A stretch of 64,000 nt of DNA from Pseudomonadota bacterium (GTDB lineage Bacteria; Pseudomonadota; Gammaproteobacteria; Burkholderiales; Rhodocyclaceae): the NCBI GenBank assembly GCA_018241685.1, contig JAFEDJ010000069.1:248001-312000 (forward strand). The letters are read 5' to 3'. This document shows, in pieces, positions 7,205-16,543 of this stretch. The position numbers and the translations under genes were made by a program. The notes under the pieces were generated by a model. It was not told where the DNA came from, did not search any database, and worked only from the letters and a program-made list of their open reading frames with translations. Position 1 is the first letter of the stretch. Each line of letters begins with the position of its first letter.

Positions 7205-9487
7205 TTGGCACGCACGAAAACCCGTCACCAGAGCTTTCACCCCCCCCACCGCAACGCCGCCCCGGAACAGTCCGCCGGCAGCACCGCCGAACGCGCCATC
7301 CTGCCCCTCGGCGCGATGATGTTCGCCGCCTCGATGAACGGCTGGGCCCAGACGCCCGCCGCCGAGGACGATGTGAAGACCCTCAAGCCGGTGGTGGTCA
7401 AGGCCGCCGCCGAAGCCGAACAGGGCAAGGACAGCCTGCGTACCACCACCACCCGCATCGGGAAGGGCCAGCAACAGCTGCGCGACATTCCCCAGTCGAT
7501 CACCGTCGTCACCGAAAAGCTCATCGACGACCGCAAGATCGACACCGTCAAGGAAGCCCTCAAGGCCACCGCCGGCATCACCTTCCTGGCAGCCGAGGGC
7601 GGCGAGGAAGACATCCGCCTGCGCGGCTTCCCGATCAACACCACCGGTGACCTGTTCATCGACGGCATGCGCGACCCGGCCTTCTACGACCGCGACACGT
7701 TCAACCTGGACCGCCTCGAAGTGCTGCGCGGCTCCGCCTCCATGCTGTTCGGCCGCGGCTCCACCGGTGGCGCCGTCAACCAGGTGAACAAGCAGGCCCA
7801 GCTATACGGCGAGAATCAGGTGGACGTGACTCTCGGCAGCCACAACTACCGCCGCGCCGTCGCCGACCTCAACGTGCGCACCGGCGACAACGAAGCCTTC
7901 CGCTTCAACGCGATGCGCACCATCGCCGACAACAACGGCGCCGGCGCCAGCATCGACAAGCAGGGCTTCGCCGCCGACTACCGCTGGGGCATCGGCACCA
8001 CCGACGAAATCGAGGTCGGCTACTACCACCTCGACAACAAGAACGGCATCAACTACGGCCTGCCGTGGATCCGCCCGACCGCCACGTCGCCGGTATCGTC
8101 CACCGGCATGCTGCCGCTCGACCCCAAGACCTATTACGGGATGGCCAGCGACTACAACAATGGCACCGCCAACTACGCCACGCTGATCCACACCCACCGC
8201 TTCTCCGCCGATACCGAGCTGGTCACCAAGTTCCGCAAGGGTGACTTCCAGCGCGACCAGCGGGCCAGCTCCCTGCGCTTCGCCGCGGCTGCACTCCAGC
8301 CCGGTAGCCTGGCCGCCAGTCTGGCCACCCTGAGCGACGGCACAGTGGTGACCCGCGGCACCAACCTCAAGATGCAGAGCATGGAGAACTTCTTCGCCCA
8401 GAGCGACCTGTCCTCCAAGTTCGACGCCTTCGGCTTCAAGCACGAGGCGCTCACCGGCGTCGATTTCGCATGGGAGCGCAAGCGGGTCTACGGTGCCCTC
8501 AACGCGGCCCAGGGTGGCGTGGTGCCGGCCAAGGCCAATACCACCATCGGCACGCCCTTCGACGGCGCCACCGTGGACGAGAGCATCCGCAGCATCGCCA
8601 AGAGCAGCGAATTCGAGAGCCTGTCCGGCGGCGTCTACGCCCAGGACCTGGTCCAGCTGGCCGATCACTGGAAGCTGCTCGGCGGCATCCGCTACGACGC
8701 CATGTCCGGCAGCTACGATCAGTTCAACCTGACCACCAAGGCGATCACCAACTTCCAGCAATCCATCTACAAGTGGAGCCAACGGGTCGGCGCGCTGTAT
8801 CAGCCGAGTCCCCTGCAGTCCTTCCACCTGTCCTACGCGACGTCATTCAACACGTCTGGCGATACCTATTCGTACAGCACGCAGAACGTGAATACGCCGC
8901 CCGAGAAGAGCATGAACCTGGAGCTCGGCGCCAAGATCGACTCCGCCGACCGCCGCTTCAGCACCCGCTACGCGCTGTTCCGCACGGTCAAGCTCAACGA
9001 GCGCAATACCGACCCGCTGATCAACCTGTCGGTGCTGTCCGGCAAGCGCCACTCCACCGGCGCCGAGTTCGACTTCACTGGCCGCATCACACCACGCTGG
9101 GAGCTGTGGGGCTCCTACATGTGGATCTGGGATGCGGAGATCGACAAGGGTGCGACCGATGGTGAAGCCCAGGGGGCACGCCCGTCGTTGGTGCCCAAAC
9201 ACTCCGGTTCCCTGTGGTCCACCTACCAGTTCACCGACAAGGTCCGCGCTGGCGGTGGCATCAACTTCCGCAGCAAGATGACGCCCAACCGCAACCCCGG
9301 CTGGTATTCGGAAGGCTATGCGACGGCGGACCTGATGGCGGAATACGCGGTGATCCCGGACAAGTTCATCGTCAAGGCCAACGTCACCAACGTCACCAAC
9401 AAGCTGTATGCCGACTCTCTCTACACGTCGTTCTACGTGCCCGGAACGGGCCGGCTGTACATGCTGACCTCGACCTTCAAGTTCTAG
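7205..9487 (+). CDS. TonB-dependent catecholate siderophore receptor (Fiu/PiuA type)
   Basis: A 760-residue outer-membrane receptor that imports ferric catechol siderophores using TonB energy. The start is TTG at 7205, chosen because AGGAGG lies 5 bp upstream. The signal region ends near ASMNGWAQ, and a plug domain follows (RDIPQSITVVTEKLIDDRKIDTVKEALK, then DIRLRGF, IDGMRDPAFYDRDTFNLDRLEVLRG). The 22-strand barrel ends in the usual aromatic terminus (MLTSTFKF). RGSASMLFGRGSTGGAVN is typical of Fiu, PiuA and FcuA-like receptors. The next gene encodes a PiuC/YbiX hydroxylase, the regular neighbour of fiu and piuA, which strengthens the assignment. A Fur-box-like site lies upstream. Confidence 0.9.
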   Translation: MARTKTRHQSFHPPHRNAAPEQSAGSTAERAILPLGAMMFAASMNGWAQTPAAEDDVKTLKPVVVKAAAEAEQGKDSLRTTTTRIGKGQQQLRDIPQSITVVTEKLIDDRKIDTVKEALKATAGITFLAAEGGEEDIRLRGFPINTTGDLFIDGMRDPAFYDRDTFNLDRLEVLRGSASMLFGRGSTGGAVNQVNKQAQLYGENQVDVTLGSHNYRRAVADLNVRTGDNEAFRFNAMRTIADNNGAGASIDKQGFAADYRWGIGTTDEIEVGYYHLDNKNGINYGLPWIRPTATSPVSSTGMLPLDPKTYYGMASDYNNGTANYATLIHTHRFSADTELVTKFRKGDFQRDQRASSLRFAAAALQPGSLAASLATLSDGTVVTRGTNLKMQSMENFFAQSDLSSKFDAFGFKHEALTGVDFAWERKRVYGALNAAQGGVVPAKANTTIGTPFDGATVDESIRSIAKSSEFESLSGGVYAQDLVQLADHWKLLGGIRYDAMSGSYDQFNLTTKAITNFQQSIYKWSQRVGALYQPSPLQSFHLSYATSFNTSGDTYSYSTQNVNTPPEKSMNLELGAKIDSADRRFSTRYALFRTVKLNERNTDPLINLSVLSGKRHSTGAEFDFTGRITPRWELWGSYMWIWDAEIDKGATDGEAQGARPSLVPKHSGSLWSTYQFTDKVRAGGGINFRSKMTPNRNPGWYSEGYATADLMAEYAVIPDKFIVKANVTNVTNKLYADSLYTSFYVPGTGRLYMLTSTFKF

Positions 9488-9497
9488 GTCGAGCCCG

Positions 9498-9520
9498 CGG
9501 GCGGACTTCGGGTCCGCCCG
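9498..9520 (+). terminator. Hairpin between receptor and hydroxylase genes
   Basis: A 9-bp perfect stem (CGGGCGGAC / GTCCGCCCG) with a 5-nt loop begins 10 bp after the receptor stop and is followed by TCTTCACTT rather than a run of T. It could attenuate transcription or protect the receptor message from 3' decay, making the downstream hydroxylase less abundant. It is unlikely to be a full terminator. Confidence 0.45.
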
Positions 9521-9542
9521 TCTTCACTTACAGGAACCCGCC

Positions 9543-10223
9543 ATGCTCCTGCAGATACCGGACGTCCTCAGCCCCGAAGAAGTCCGCCAGGCCCGCCAGC
9601 TACTCGTCGATGCGCCGTGGACGGACGGCCGCGAAAGCGCTGGCCCCCAGGCCGCCCAGGTCAAGAACAACCAGCAACTGCCCCACGACTGCAGCGCCGC
9701 CCAGGCGATCCGCGGCCTGATCCAGAGCCGCGTCGAGCACCACCCGCTGTTCCTGACCGCCGCGCTTCCGAAGAAGATCTTCACCCCGCGGGTCAACCGT
9801 TACGGCGGCGACACGCCCTTCTACGGCGCCCACGTGGACAATGCCGTCCGCTTCACCGCCGATGGCCAGCGGGTGCGTACCGACGTCTCGTGCACGGTGT
9901 TCCTGTCCGATCCGGACGAGTACGACGGCGGCGAACTGCAGGTGCAGGACACTTATGGCAGCCGCGGCGTCAAGCTGCCGGCCGGCCACGCGGTGCTCTA
10001 TCCCGGCACCAGCATCCACCAGGTCACGCCGGTCACCCGCGGGCACCGTATCGCCTGCTTCTTCTGGATCGAGAGCATGGTGCGCAGCGACGAACAGCGC
10101 CGCCTGCTGTTCGACCTGGACATGGCGCTGATGCGCCTGCGCGAAAAGCACGGAGAATGCGACGAAGCGGTGGCCATCACCGGCACTTATCACAACCTCC
10201 TGCGCATGTGGACCGACACGTGA
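9543..10223 (+). CDS. piuC: Fe(II)/2-oxoglutarate-dependent hydroxylase, PKHD type (YbiX/PiuC)
   Basis: A 226-residue protein of normal length for YbiX/PiuC. The iron-binding triad is visible as H97-x-D99 (YGAHVDNAVRF) and H159 (GTSIHQVTPV), with R169 (GHRIACFFWIE) for 2-oxoglutarate. It acts in the cytoplasm; the substrate is unknown but the gene is consistently iron-regulated and paired with a catecholate receptor, so a role in handling siderophores or adapting to iron limitation is inferred. The stop codon overlaps the GTG start of the next gene (GTGA), implying coupled translation. Confidence 0.92.
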   Translation: MLLQIPDVLSPEEVRQARQLLVDAPWTDGRESAGPQAAQVKNNQQLPHDCSAAQAIRGLIQSRVEHHPLFLTAALPKKIFTPRVNRYGGDTPFYGAHVDNAVRFTADGQRVRTDVSCTVFLSDPDEYDGGELQVQDTYGSRGVKLPAGHAVLYPGTSIHQVTPVTRGHRIACFFWIESMVRSDEQRRLLFDLDMALMRLREKHGECDEAVAITGTYHNLLRMWTDT

Positions 10224-11332
10224 ACTCGCCCCGCATCGACACCCTGCCGCCCGGCGTGGTCAGCCTCGGCGACCACGAAGCCCACGCCAGCGACGTGCTC
10301 GACGCCAACGCCTGGGCCTACTTCGTCGGCGGTGCCGCCGACGAACTGAGCATGGCCGCCAACCGCCATGCCTGGAACAGCATCCAGCTGCGTCCCCGCG
10401 TGCTGCGCGCGCTGGCCGGCGGCAATACGCGCGTGTCGCTGCTCGGCCGCGAACTGGCCCACCCGATCCTCCTCGCGCCAGTGGCCTACCAGCGCATGGC
10501 CCACCCGGACGGAGAACTCGCCACGGCCTGCGCCGCCGCCGCCCAGCAGGCCGGGCTGGTCCTCAGCACTCAGGCCAGCCTGCCGCTGGAGTACATTGCC
10601 GACGCGGTACGCGACGACCCCGACCGCGGCCCCCTGTGGTTCCAGCTTTACCTGCAGCACGACAAGGGCTTCAACCTGGAACTGGTGCACCGCGCCGAAG
10701 CCGCCGGCTACGAAGCCCTGGTACTGACCGTGGACGCCCCCTGCAACGGCGCCCGCGACCTTGAACGCCGCGTCGGCTTCCGCCTGCCGCCGGGCGTCCG
10801 CGCGGTGAATCTGGACAGCCTGCCGCCCCGCCTCGCCCGCCCCCTCGCCCCCGGCGCCAGCGGCCTCTTCGATGATCTGCTGCTCGACGCACCGGGCTGG
10901 GATGACGTGGCCTGGTTGCAGGCCAACACCCGCCTGCCGGTGATCCTGAAAGGCATCCTCGACCCCGAAGACGCCCGCGAGGCGGCACGCCTGCAGGTCG
11001 GCGGCCTGATCGTATCCAACCACGGTGGACGCACCCTCGACACCAGCCTGCCCACCGCCACCGCACTGCCGTCCATCGTGCATGCGGTCGGCGACAGCCT
11101 GCCGGTGCTGGTGGACGGCGGCATCCGCCGCGGCACCGACGTGCTCAAAGCGATAGCCCTCGGAGCCAGCGCGGTGCTGGTCGGCCGGCCCTACATCTTT
11201 GGACTGGCCAATGCCGGCGCCCTCGGCGTCGCCCACGTGATTCGCCTGCTGCGCGACGAACTGGAAATCGCCATGGCCTTGTGCGGCTGCCGCACACTGC
11301 AGGACATCCCGCCGACCCTGCTCGTGGCGTAA
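10220..11332 (+). CDS. FMN-dependent alpha-hydroxy-acid oxidase/dehydrogenase
   Basis: A 370-residue TIM-barrel flavoprotein of the lactate dehydrogenase/glycolate oxidase/lactate oxidase family, converting L-2-hydroxy acids to 2-oxo acids. The active-site segment IVSNHGGRTLD places the catalytic base at His268; the FMN-contacting Lys is in LPVILKGIL, and the phosphate-binding loop is LVDGGIRRGTDVLKAIALGA followed by GRPYIFGLA. The GTG start overlaps the stop of the hydroxylase gene. Family members differ in electron acceptor and the sequence does not decide between O2 and quinone. Coupling to piuC suggests it might supply a 2-oxo acid or act in the same iron-stress response, which is inference. 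Confidence 0.87.
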   Translation: MNSPRIDTLPPGVVSLGDHEAHASDVLDANAWAYFVGGAADELSMAANRHAWNSIQLRPRVLRALAGGNTRVSLLGRELAHPILLAPVAYQRMAHPDGELATACAAAAQQAGLVLSTQASLPLEYIADAVRDDPDRGPLWFQLYLQHDKGFNLELVHRAEAAGYEALVLTVDAPCNGARDLERRVGFRLPPGVRAVNLDSLPPRLARPLAPGASGLFDDLLLDAPGWDDVAWLQANTRLPVILKGILDPEDAREAARLQVGGLIVSNHGGRTLDTSLPTATALPSIVHAVGDSLPVLVDGGIRRGTDVLKAIALGASAVLVGRPYIFGLANAGALGVAHVIRLLRDELEIAMALCGCRTLQDIPPTLLVA

Positions 11333-11368
11333 GTGCCCCCAGGGCCGGCGTTGGCGTGCAAGCGCCGC

Positions 11369-12289
11369 CTACCAGGACGCGGTTTCATCCGCCTCCGGCC
11401 GATAGGCGGCAAAACGCTCGGCCAGGAAATCCACAAAGACCTTCACCTTGGCGCTGAGCAGATGGCGCTGGGGATAGACCGCGTGGATGTCCGCCACCGC
11501 CCCGACCCAAGGCGCCAGCACTCGCCGCAGTTCGCCGCTGCGCAGATGCGGCGCCACGTCCCATTCCGAACGCAGCACGATGCCGTGGCCGGCCAGCGCC
11601 CAACTCACCGCCACTTCGCCATGGTTGCTGCTCAGCCCACCACGCACCTTCACGGTGATCTGCTTTTCTCCATTGGCCAGCTCCCAGCTGTTATAGGCGC
11701 GGGTGTTCTCGCGGATCACGATGCAACGGTGACGGGCCAGCTCCTGCGGATCGGCCGGCTCGCCACTCGCCGCCAGATAGACCGGCGATGCACACAGCAG
11801 GCGCCGGTTGGCGGCAATCCGCCGGGCCAGTACGCGGGTATCCGGCGGTGCGCCGAAGCGTACCCCGACGTCGGTCGCCGTCGCAGTCAGGTCCAGCGGC
11901 CGGTCGGTGAGTTGCAGGATCACCTCCACCTCCGGGTAGCGCAGCGCAAAATCGGCAATGGCCGGCGCCAGGTGGCAACGCCCGAAGCCCAGCGTCGCAT
12001 TCACGCGCAACAGGCCACGGGCTTGTTCGCGGCTGGCCGACAGGCCACGCTCAAGGGTTTCGATGTCCCGCAGGATGCGCGCGCCCTCGTCAAGGTAACG
12101 CTCCCCCTCCGGCGTCAGGCTCTGGCGCCGTGTCGTGCGATTGAGCAGACGCACGCCGAGGCGCGCCTCCAGCGCAGCGAGACGGCGGCTCACCGCCGGC
12201 GGCGTCACGCCCAGTTCGGCGGCCGCGGCGGCCAGGCTATCCTGGCGCGCGACGACGGCAAAGAAAGCCAGATCGGACGAATCCTGCAT
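11369..12289 (-). CDS. LysR family transcriptional regulator
   Basis: A 306-residue LysR protein: winged helix at about residues 5-64 (FFAVVARQDSLAAAAAELGV, then PAVSRRLAALEARLGVRLLNRTTR) and a periplasmic-binding-like effector domain after it. Sequence features such as QLTDRPLDLTATATDVGVRFG place it in the large CrgA/DmlR-like subgroup. It is divergent from the TSUP transporter with about 96 bp between starts, so it probably controls that gene. The inducer is unknown. Confidence 0.9.
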   Translation of the reverse strand: MQDSSDLAFFAVVARQDSLAAAAAELGVTPPAVSRRLAALEARLGVRLLNRTTRRQSLTPEGERYLDEGARILRDIETLERGLSASREQARGLLRVNATLGFGRCHLAPAIADFALRYPEVEVILQLTDRPLDLTATATDVGVRFGAPPDTRVLARRIAANRRLLCASPVYLAASGEPADPQELARHRCIVIRENTRAYNSWELANGEKQITVKVRGGLSSNHGEVAVSWALAGHGIVLRSEWDVAPHLRSGELRRVLAPWVGAVADIHAVYPQRHLLSAKVKVFVDFLAERFAAYRPEADETASW

Positions 12290-12385
12290 TCGTGCGTTTT
12301 AGGTACGGATCAAATTAACTCTAAAGCATTGTATCTCCGGTACCACGCCTTAAGATGGGTTCCGGATTTTCCGTTCCGAACCACC

Positions 12386-13156
12386 ATGCCCATCCCCGAC
12401 CTCCTAGCATTTCTTCCAGCCTTGATCCTCGGCGCTGCCCTCGGCTTCTTCGGTGGCATGTTCGGCATCGGCGGCGGCATCATTGCGATCCCGCTGTTCG
12501 TGATCGGCTACGGCATGGAACAGCCACTGGCCCAAGGCACGGCGCTGGTGATGATGGTGCCCAACCTGATGGTCGGCTGGTGGCGCTACAGCCAGCGCCA
12601 CCCGGTGCCCTTCCGGCGCGCGCTGGCCATCGGCCTGATCGCGATGCTCACCACCTGGGGAAGCGCGCATTTTGCCAACGCCCTGGATCCGGCCACCCTG
12701 AAAGCACTGTTCGCGCTGTTCCTACTGGCGATGGCGCTCAAGCGCATCGTCCCCGGCCGCTCCGGCAAGGCGGCCCCGGCTCCGCGAGTGGCCGAACGCC
12801 ATGTACCGCTGGTCGGCCTGCTTGGCGGCAGCAGCATGGGCCTGCTGGGCATCGGTGGCGGGCTGGTCGCGACACCACTGCTAACCGGTCTGTTCGGCCT
12901 GCGCCAGACTGTCGCCCAGGCCTTCGCACTGGCATTAGTCACGCCCAGTTCGCTGATCGCGCTGCTGGTCTACGCCGGCGCCCACCGGGTGAACTGGGCG
13001 ATGGGCCTGCCAATGGCCGCCAGCGGGCTGCTCACCGTGTCGGCCGGCGTGGCCTTCGCCCATCGCCTGCCCGAAAAGACCATGCACCGCGCCTTCTCCG
13101 CCCTGCTGCTGCTCAGCGCCCTATGGATGCTGGCCAGCCCGTTGGTGACGGGCTGA
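12386..13156 (+). CDS. TSUP (TauE/SafE) family membrane transporter
   Basis: A 256-residue integral membrane protein with two repeats of hydrophobic helices. Each repeat begins with the glycine-rich signature of the family: GFFGGMFGIGGGIIAIPLF near residues 19-37 and MGLLGIGGGLVATPLL around 150. Members export or import sulfite, sulfonates, sulfoacetate or thiosulfate, and the specific anion cannot be read from sequence. The ATG at 12386 is the first in frame giving an N-terminus of normal length. It is divergent from a LysR gene and convergent with a chemoreceptor gene 9 bp away. Confidence 0.88.
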   Translation: MPIPDLLAFLPALILGAALGFFGGMFGIGGGIIAIPLFVIGYGMEQPLAQGTALVMMVPNLMVGWWRYSQRHPVPFRRALAIGLIAMLTTWGSAHFANALDPATLKALFALFLLAMALKRIVPGRSGKAAPAPRVAERHVPLVGLLGGSSMGLLGIGGGLVATPLLTGLFGLRQTVAQAFALALVTPSSLIALLVYAGAHRVNWAMGLPMAASGLLTVSAGVAFAHRLPEKTMHRAFSALLLLSALWMLASPLVTG

Positions 13157-13165
13157 GCCCCCGGA

Positions 13166-15187
13166 TCAGACGCGCAACCGCCCGACCTCGTTCTCCAGAT
13201 CACGCGCGACCCGCAGAAGCTCGGCCGCTTCGCTGCGGTTGGACGCCGCCGACTGGCTGGTTCCGGCGACCGAACGGGCCACCGAGTCGATGCCACCGGC
13301 AATCGTCTGGCTGGCCTGGGTCTGCTCCCGCGTCGCGCGGGCGATGTCGGCCACCGCCTGAGAGGTACGCTCGGCCCGCTCGTGGATGGCCTGCAGGGCC
13401 TCGCCGACCTGACGGGATGCCACCACGTTGCGATCCACCTGCTCCACCGCCTTGCGGGCCGAATTGGCCACGGAGGACACGCCGTCCTGGATGCTGTTGA
13501 GGATGGAGTCGATCAACGACGCGGACTGACCTGACTGCTCGGCAAGTTTGCGCACCTCATCGGCGACAACCGCGAAACCGCGCCCCTGCTCACCGGCCCG
13601 CGCGGCTTCGATGGCCGCATTGAGAGCCAGCAGGTTGGTCTGCTCGGAAATGTCGCGGATCGCATTGAGGACCCGGTGAATCTCCGCCGACTGCTGGCCG
13701 AGCTGCTCGACCTGGGTCGCCGCAGCCTGTACGGTGCGCGCCGTCTCATTGAGCTGCTCGATACTGCCTTGCACCGAGCCGACGCCTTCCTGCACCGCGC
13801 GCGAGGTCTCTTGCGTCAGTTCCAGCGCGTGGGACGCATTGCTGGCCACTTGCCCCACGCTGACCGTCAGCTGCTCGGTGGTGCTGGCCATCGCGCTGGC
13901 GGAATCGCTCTGCCGACGGGTCTCCTCGCCAAGCGCTTCGGAAGCCACCGACATGTTCTGCGCGGTGCGCTGCAGGTGATCGCTGGTCTGGCGGATGCTG
14001 CCGCTCAGCGTGCGCATGGACTCCGCAGCCGTGTTGATGCTGCTGCCGATCAGGTCGATCTCGCTGCGGCTACGGGCGTCGACATCGGCGCGCACCGTCA
14101 GATCGCCACTACCAAAGCGCGACACCAGTTCGGCCAGGTGCGCCAGGGGCTTTAGGCGCAAGCGCAGGAAGTAGCCCAGCGCCAGGATCAGCAATGTCCC
14201 GCAGGCAACCGCGAGCAGCGCGATGTCATTGCGCAGCCCGTTGGCGTCCTCGACGAACTCATCCACCCACGAGCCGCTGGCCACCATCCAATGCAGATCC
14301 GGCAGCTCGCGGATAACCACCATCTTGTCGGCTTCGGGATCGCCCCACTTGTAGACCAACGTCCCATTACGCTTCTCCACCAGACTCTTGATAATGCCCT
14401 GGGTACGCGGGTCCAGGTCGGTCAGGGACTTACCCTCGAACTTCGGGTGATAGATGAAGCGCACATCCTTGGCATCACCGGATGGGACCGACACGATATA
14501 GGGATAGCCGGTCTTGCCGACGCGGATTTGCGCCAGCTTCTCCTTGATCAGCTTGACGTTGCTCTCCGCATCGACGCGCATCGTCACCGCGCCGATCACG
14601 TTGCCGGTGGCGTCTTTGATCGGATTGGCCGCCAGCACGAACATCTTGCCGTTGCGCTCGATGGCGCCCAGGTAGGGCTTGCCGGTCAGCAGGATGGACG
14701 GATAGTCGCCGGTATCGCCGACCTTCTCACCGTGCCGGTAGTTGCCGTCCTTGCCTTTGAGCAGCGTCACCGCGCGATAGAAGCTGTCGCCCTTGCGCAC
14801 CAGAAAGGACGGCTCCCGGTCCTCGTAGCGCTGGGCGTAATCCAGCAGTACCGCCGCGTTGCCGCTGACGACGGTGCCGCCGATCGCCAGCTCAGGCAGG
14901 GCCTCGCCTCCCATCTGGATATCGCGGCCAGTCAGGTGCGGCGTTCCAGGCACGCTGGCGGCAAACTGCACGACGGCATCGGCAGCCCGCGCCTTCAGCG
15001 CGTCCTGAGCATAGGCCAGCATCGCGACGGTCATGTCTGCTTGCTGGGCCAGGGACTCTTCTGCCTTCTTCAACGCACTCTGGCGCGACAAAACGGCAAC
15101 GGTGGCGACCAGAACGACCACCATCAGGGCGATACCAAGGGTGCACAGCAGGACGACCTGCCGGACCAGGGGCTTGTGCTTGAGCAT
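13166..15187 (-). CDS. Methyl-accepting chemotaxis protein with double Cache-type sensor
   Basis: A 673-residue chemoreceptor. An N-terminal membrane helix (about 12-34) is followed by a large periplasmic region of about 280 residues of the Cache3-Cache2 fusion type (DGNYRHGEKVGDTGDYPS, VLAANPIKDATGNVIGAV, YPYIVSVPSGD). A second helix (about 320-343), a HAMP linker and the cytoplasmic signalling domain follow, with the conserved hairpin EQTNLLALNAAIEAARAGEQ and GFAVVADEVRKLAE. It signals to CheA/CheW. There is no C-terminal CheR/CheB pentapeptide (ends NEVGRLRV). A strong FliA-type promoter lies upstream. Ligand unknown; this sensor class often sees small organic acids. Confidence 0.93.
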   Translation of the reverse strand: MLKHKPLVRQVVLLCTLGIALMVVVLVATVAVLSRQSALKKAEESLAQQADMTVAMLAYAQDALKARAADAVVQFAASVPGTPHLTGRDIQMGGEALPELAIGGTVVSGNAAVLLDYAQRYEDREPSFLVRKGDSFYRAVTLLKGKDGNYRHGEKVGDTGDYPSILLTGKPYLGAIERNGKMFVLAANPIKDATGNVIGAVTMRVDAESNVKLIKEKLAQIRVGKTGYPYIVSVPSGDAKDVRFIYHPKFEGKSLTDLDPRTQGIIKSLVEKRNGTLVYKWGDPEADKMVVIRELPDLHWMVASGSWVDEFVEDANGLRNDIALLAVACGTLLILALGYFLRLRLKPLAHLAELVSRFGSGDLTVRADVDARSRSEIDLIGSSINTAAESMRTLSGSIRQTSDHLQRTAQNMSVASEALGEETRRQSDSASAMASTTEQLTVSVGQVASNASHALELTQETSRAVQEGVGSVQGSIEQLNETARTVQAAATQVEQLGQQSAEIHRVLNAIRDISEQTNLLALNAAIEAARAGEQGRGFAVVADEVRKLAEQSGQSASLIDSILNSIQDGVSSVANSARKAVEQVDRNVVASRQVGEALQAIHERAERTSQAVADIARATREQTQASQTIAGGIDSVARSVAGTSQSAASNRSEAAELLRVARDLENEVGRLRV

Positions 15188-15271
15188 GTCTCTTTATTCT
15201 TTTGTTGGCGTTCATCGGTTCTCCCGCCCGCGATACGACGTACATACCGCACAGTACGGAAGAGCCCGACT

Positions 15272-15298
15272 ATATCGGCTCAAGATGGGCTGTCTTGA
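15272..15298 (-). promoter_or_regulatory. Sigma-28 (FliA) promoter of the chemoreceptor gene
   Basis: Read on the minus strand the element is TCAAGACA, an 11-nt spacer, then GCCGATAT. This matches the flagellar sigma-28 consensus (TAAAGTTT-N11-GCCGATAA; TCAAG variants are common in Pseudomonas) in both boxes and in exact spacing. The predicted start lies near 15264, about 75 nt before the chemoreceptor ATG. The same bases also form a short dyad, but no T-run follows, so a terminator for the upstream lipase gene is less likely. Confidence 0.7.
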
Positions 15299-15346
15299 GG
15301 CTGCAATAAACGCAAACGGTCTTTTTGCATGCTCTTGGCCTTGCAA

Positions 15347-16396
15347 TCAGGCGAACAGATCGGCCAAGTTGATCGACGGACGCACGCCGACGTCCTGGCG
15401 ATGGGTACGGATCCAGCGTGCCGCCCGCGCCCGCCCGAGGTCGCGCAGTTCGGTCAAGAAGGCTCGCGTGGCGTTGAGCTTGCTGGCGGTACCGGCATCC
15501 ACCAGTTCCTCGGCCTCCACCATGTGGAAGCGCAGGCGGGTCAGCTTGCGTTCCAGCCGCCCCTGGGGCAGCCAGTTGCGGCCCTCCTCGATGTAGCTGC
15601 GGGCGTGGGCGATCATGCGCATCTCGCGCAGGAAGGTCGTCGAAAAGCCCAGTTCCACGCTACGCGCGGCGATCTCCTCAGCGGTACGCGGCGCTTCCGG
15701 GCACACCAACGGATTGAGCAGCACCAGCAGGATGTCCGGCGTGGCACATTCGTACATCAGCGGATAGATCGCCGGGTTGGCGGTGAAGCCACCGTCCCAA
15801 TAGTCCTCCCCGTCGATCTGGACAGCGTGGTGCAGGGTCGGCAAACAGGCCGAGGCGAGCAGCGCCTCCTCGCTCAGTTCGCGGGTATGGAACAAGCGGA
15901 CCTTGCCGGTACGCACTCGGGTCGCCGCGATGAACAGCTTGAGCGGACAGCTGCGGCGGATGCGCTCGAAATCGAACTGGGCGCGCACCACGTCGCGCAG
16001 GGGATTCAGCTCGAAGGGATTGAGCTGGTAGGGCGAGAACATTTTGGTCAGACCCAGCATCATCCCCACCGGGGCCGGCAGCGAGCCGTCGCCGGCCGGG
16101 TTGAAGCTGTGCAGCAGGTCCAACTCGAAGGGCGTGGTGTCGGACACCGCCTCCCAGAACGCCGCCAGGCTCTCCCGCGCGCCTTCGGCACCGCCGGTCG
16201 TCCAGCCTTGGGCCAGCGCCACGGCATTCATCGCGCCGGCGCTGGTGCCGCTGATGCCGTCGATCTGCCAGTCGTCTTCCAGCAGGCGGTCCAGCACGCC
16301 CCAGGTATAGGCGCCGTGAGCGCCGCCGCCCTGCAGCGCAAGGCTCAATGGTGGGGACGCGGTAAAATCTCGACTCTTCCAAAGCTTCTTCAACAT
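15347..16396 (-). CDS. Patatin-like phospholipase/acyl hydrolase
   Basis: A 349-residue protein with the full patatin catalytic set: oxyanion loop LQGGGAHGAY (about 21-30), nucleophile motif GTSAG with Ser52, and catalytic Asp200 in DGGF. It should hydrolyse acyl esters of phospholipids or related lipids with a Ser-Asp dyad. The start at 16396 is preferred because GGAGG lies 10 bp upstream and the frame upstream is unlike the family. There is no evident signal peptide. The neighbours are unrelated (chemoreceptor downstream, efflux channel upstream). Bacterial members range from virulence lipases to storage-granule or membrane-remodelling enzymes. Confidence 0.9.
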   Translation of the reverse strand: MLKKLWKSRDFTASPPLSLALQGGGAHGAYTWGVLDRLLEDDWQIDGISGTSAGAMNAVALAQGWTTGGAEGARESLAAFWEAVSDTTPFELDLLHSFNPAGDGSLPAPVGMMLGLTKMFSPYQLNPFELNPLRDVVRAQFDFERIRRSCPLKLFIAATRVRTGKVRLFHTRELSEEALLASACLPTLHHAVQIDGEDYWDGGFTANPAIYPLMYECATPDILLVLLNPLVCPEAPRTAEEIAARSVELGFSTTFLREMRMIAHARSYIEEGRNWLPQGRLERKLTRLRFHMVEAEELVDAGTASKLNATRAFLTELRDLGRARAARWIRTHRQDVGVRPSINLADLFA

Positions 16397-16543
16397 GGAC
16401 GGAATACCTCCAGTCAGTTGCTGCAGGCTGAATTGCTGCACCGCAGCATACATGATGGACGTCCGTCGATGACGAAAGTTCGCGTGGAGCCGGATGTACC
16501 GGCCAGGAGTTGAGAACTCCCCCACCGGCCGAATGGAATCCCG

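Noticed and set aside
11333..12385. Rightward open frame running antisense through the LysR gene into the TSUP gene.
   Set aside because: The first 351 codons are the shadow of the LysR gene; TSUP similarity begins only at the ATG at 12386.
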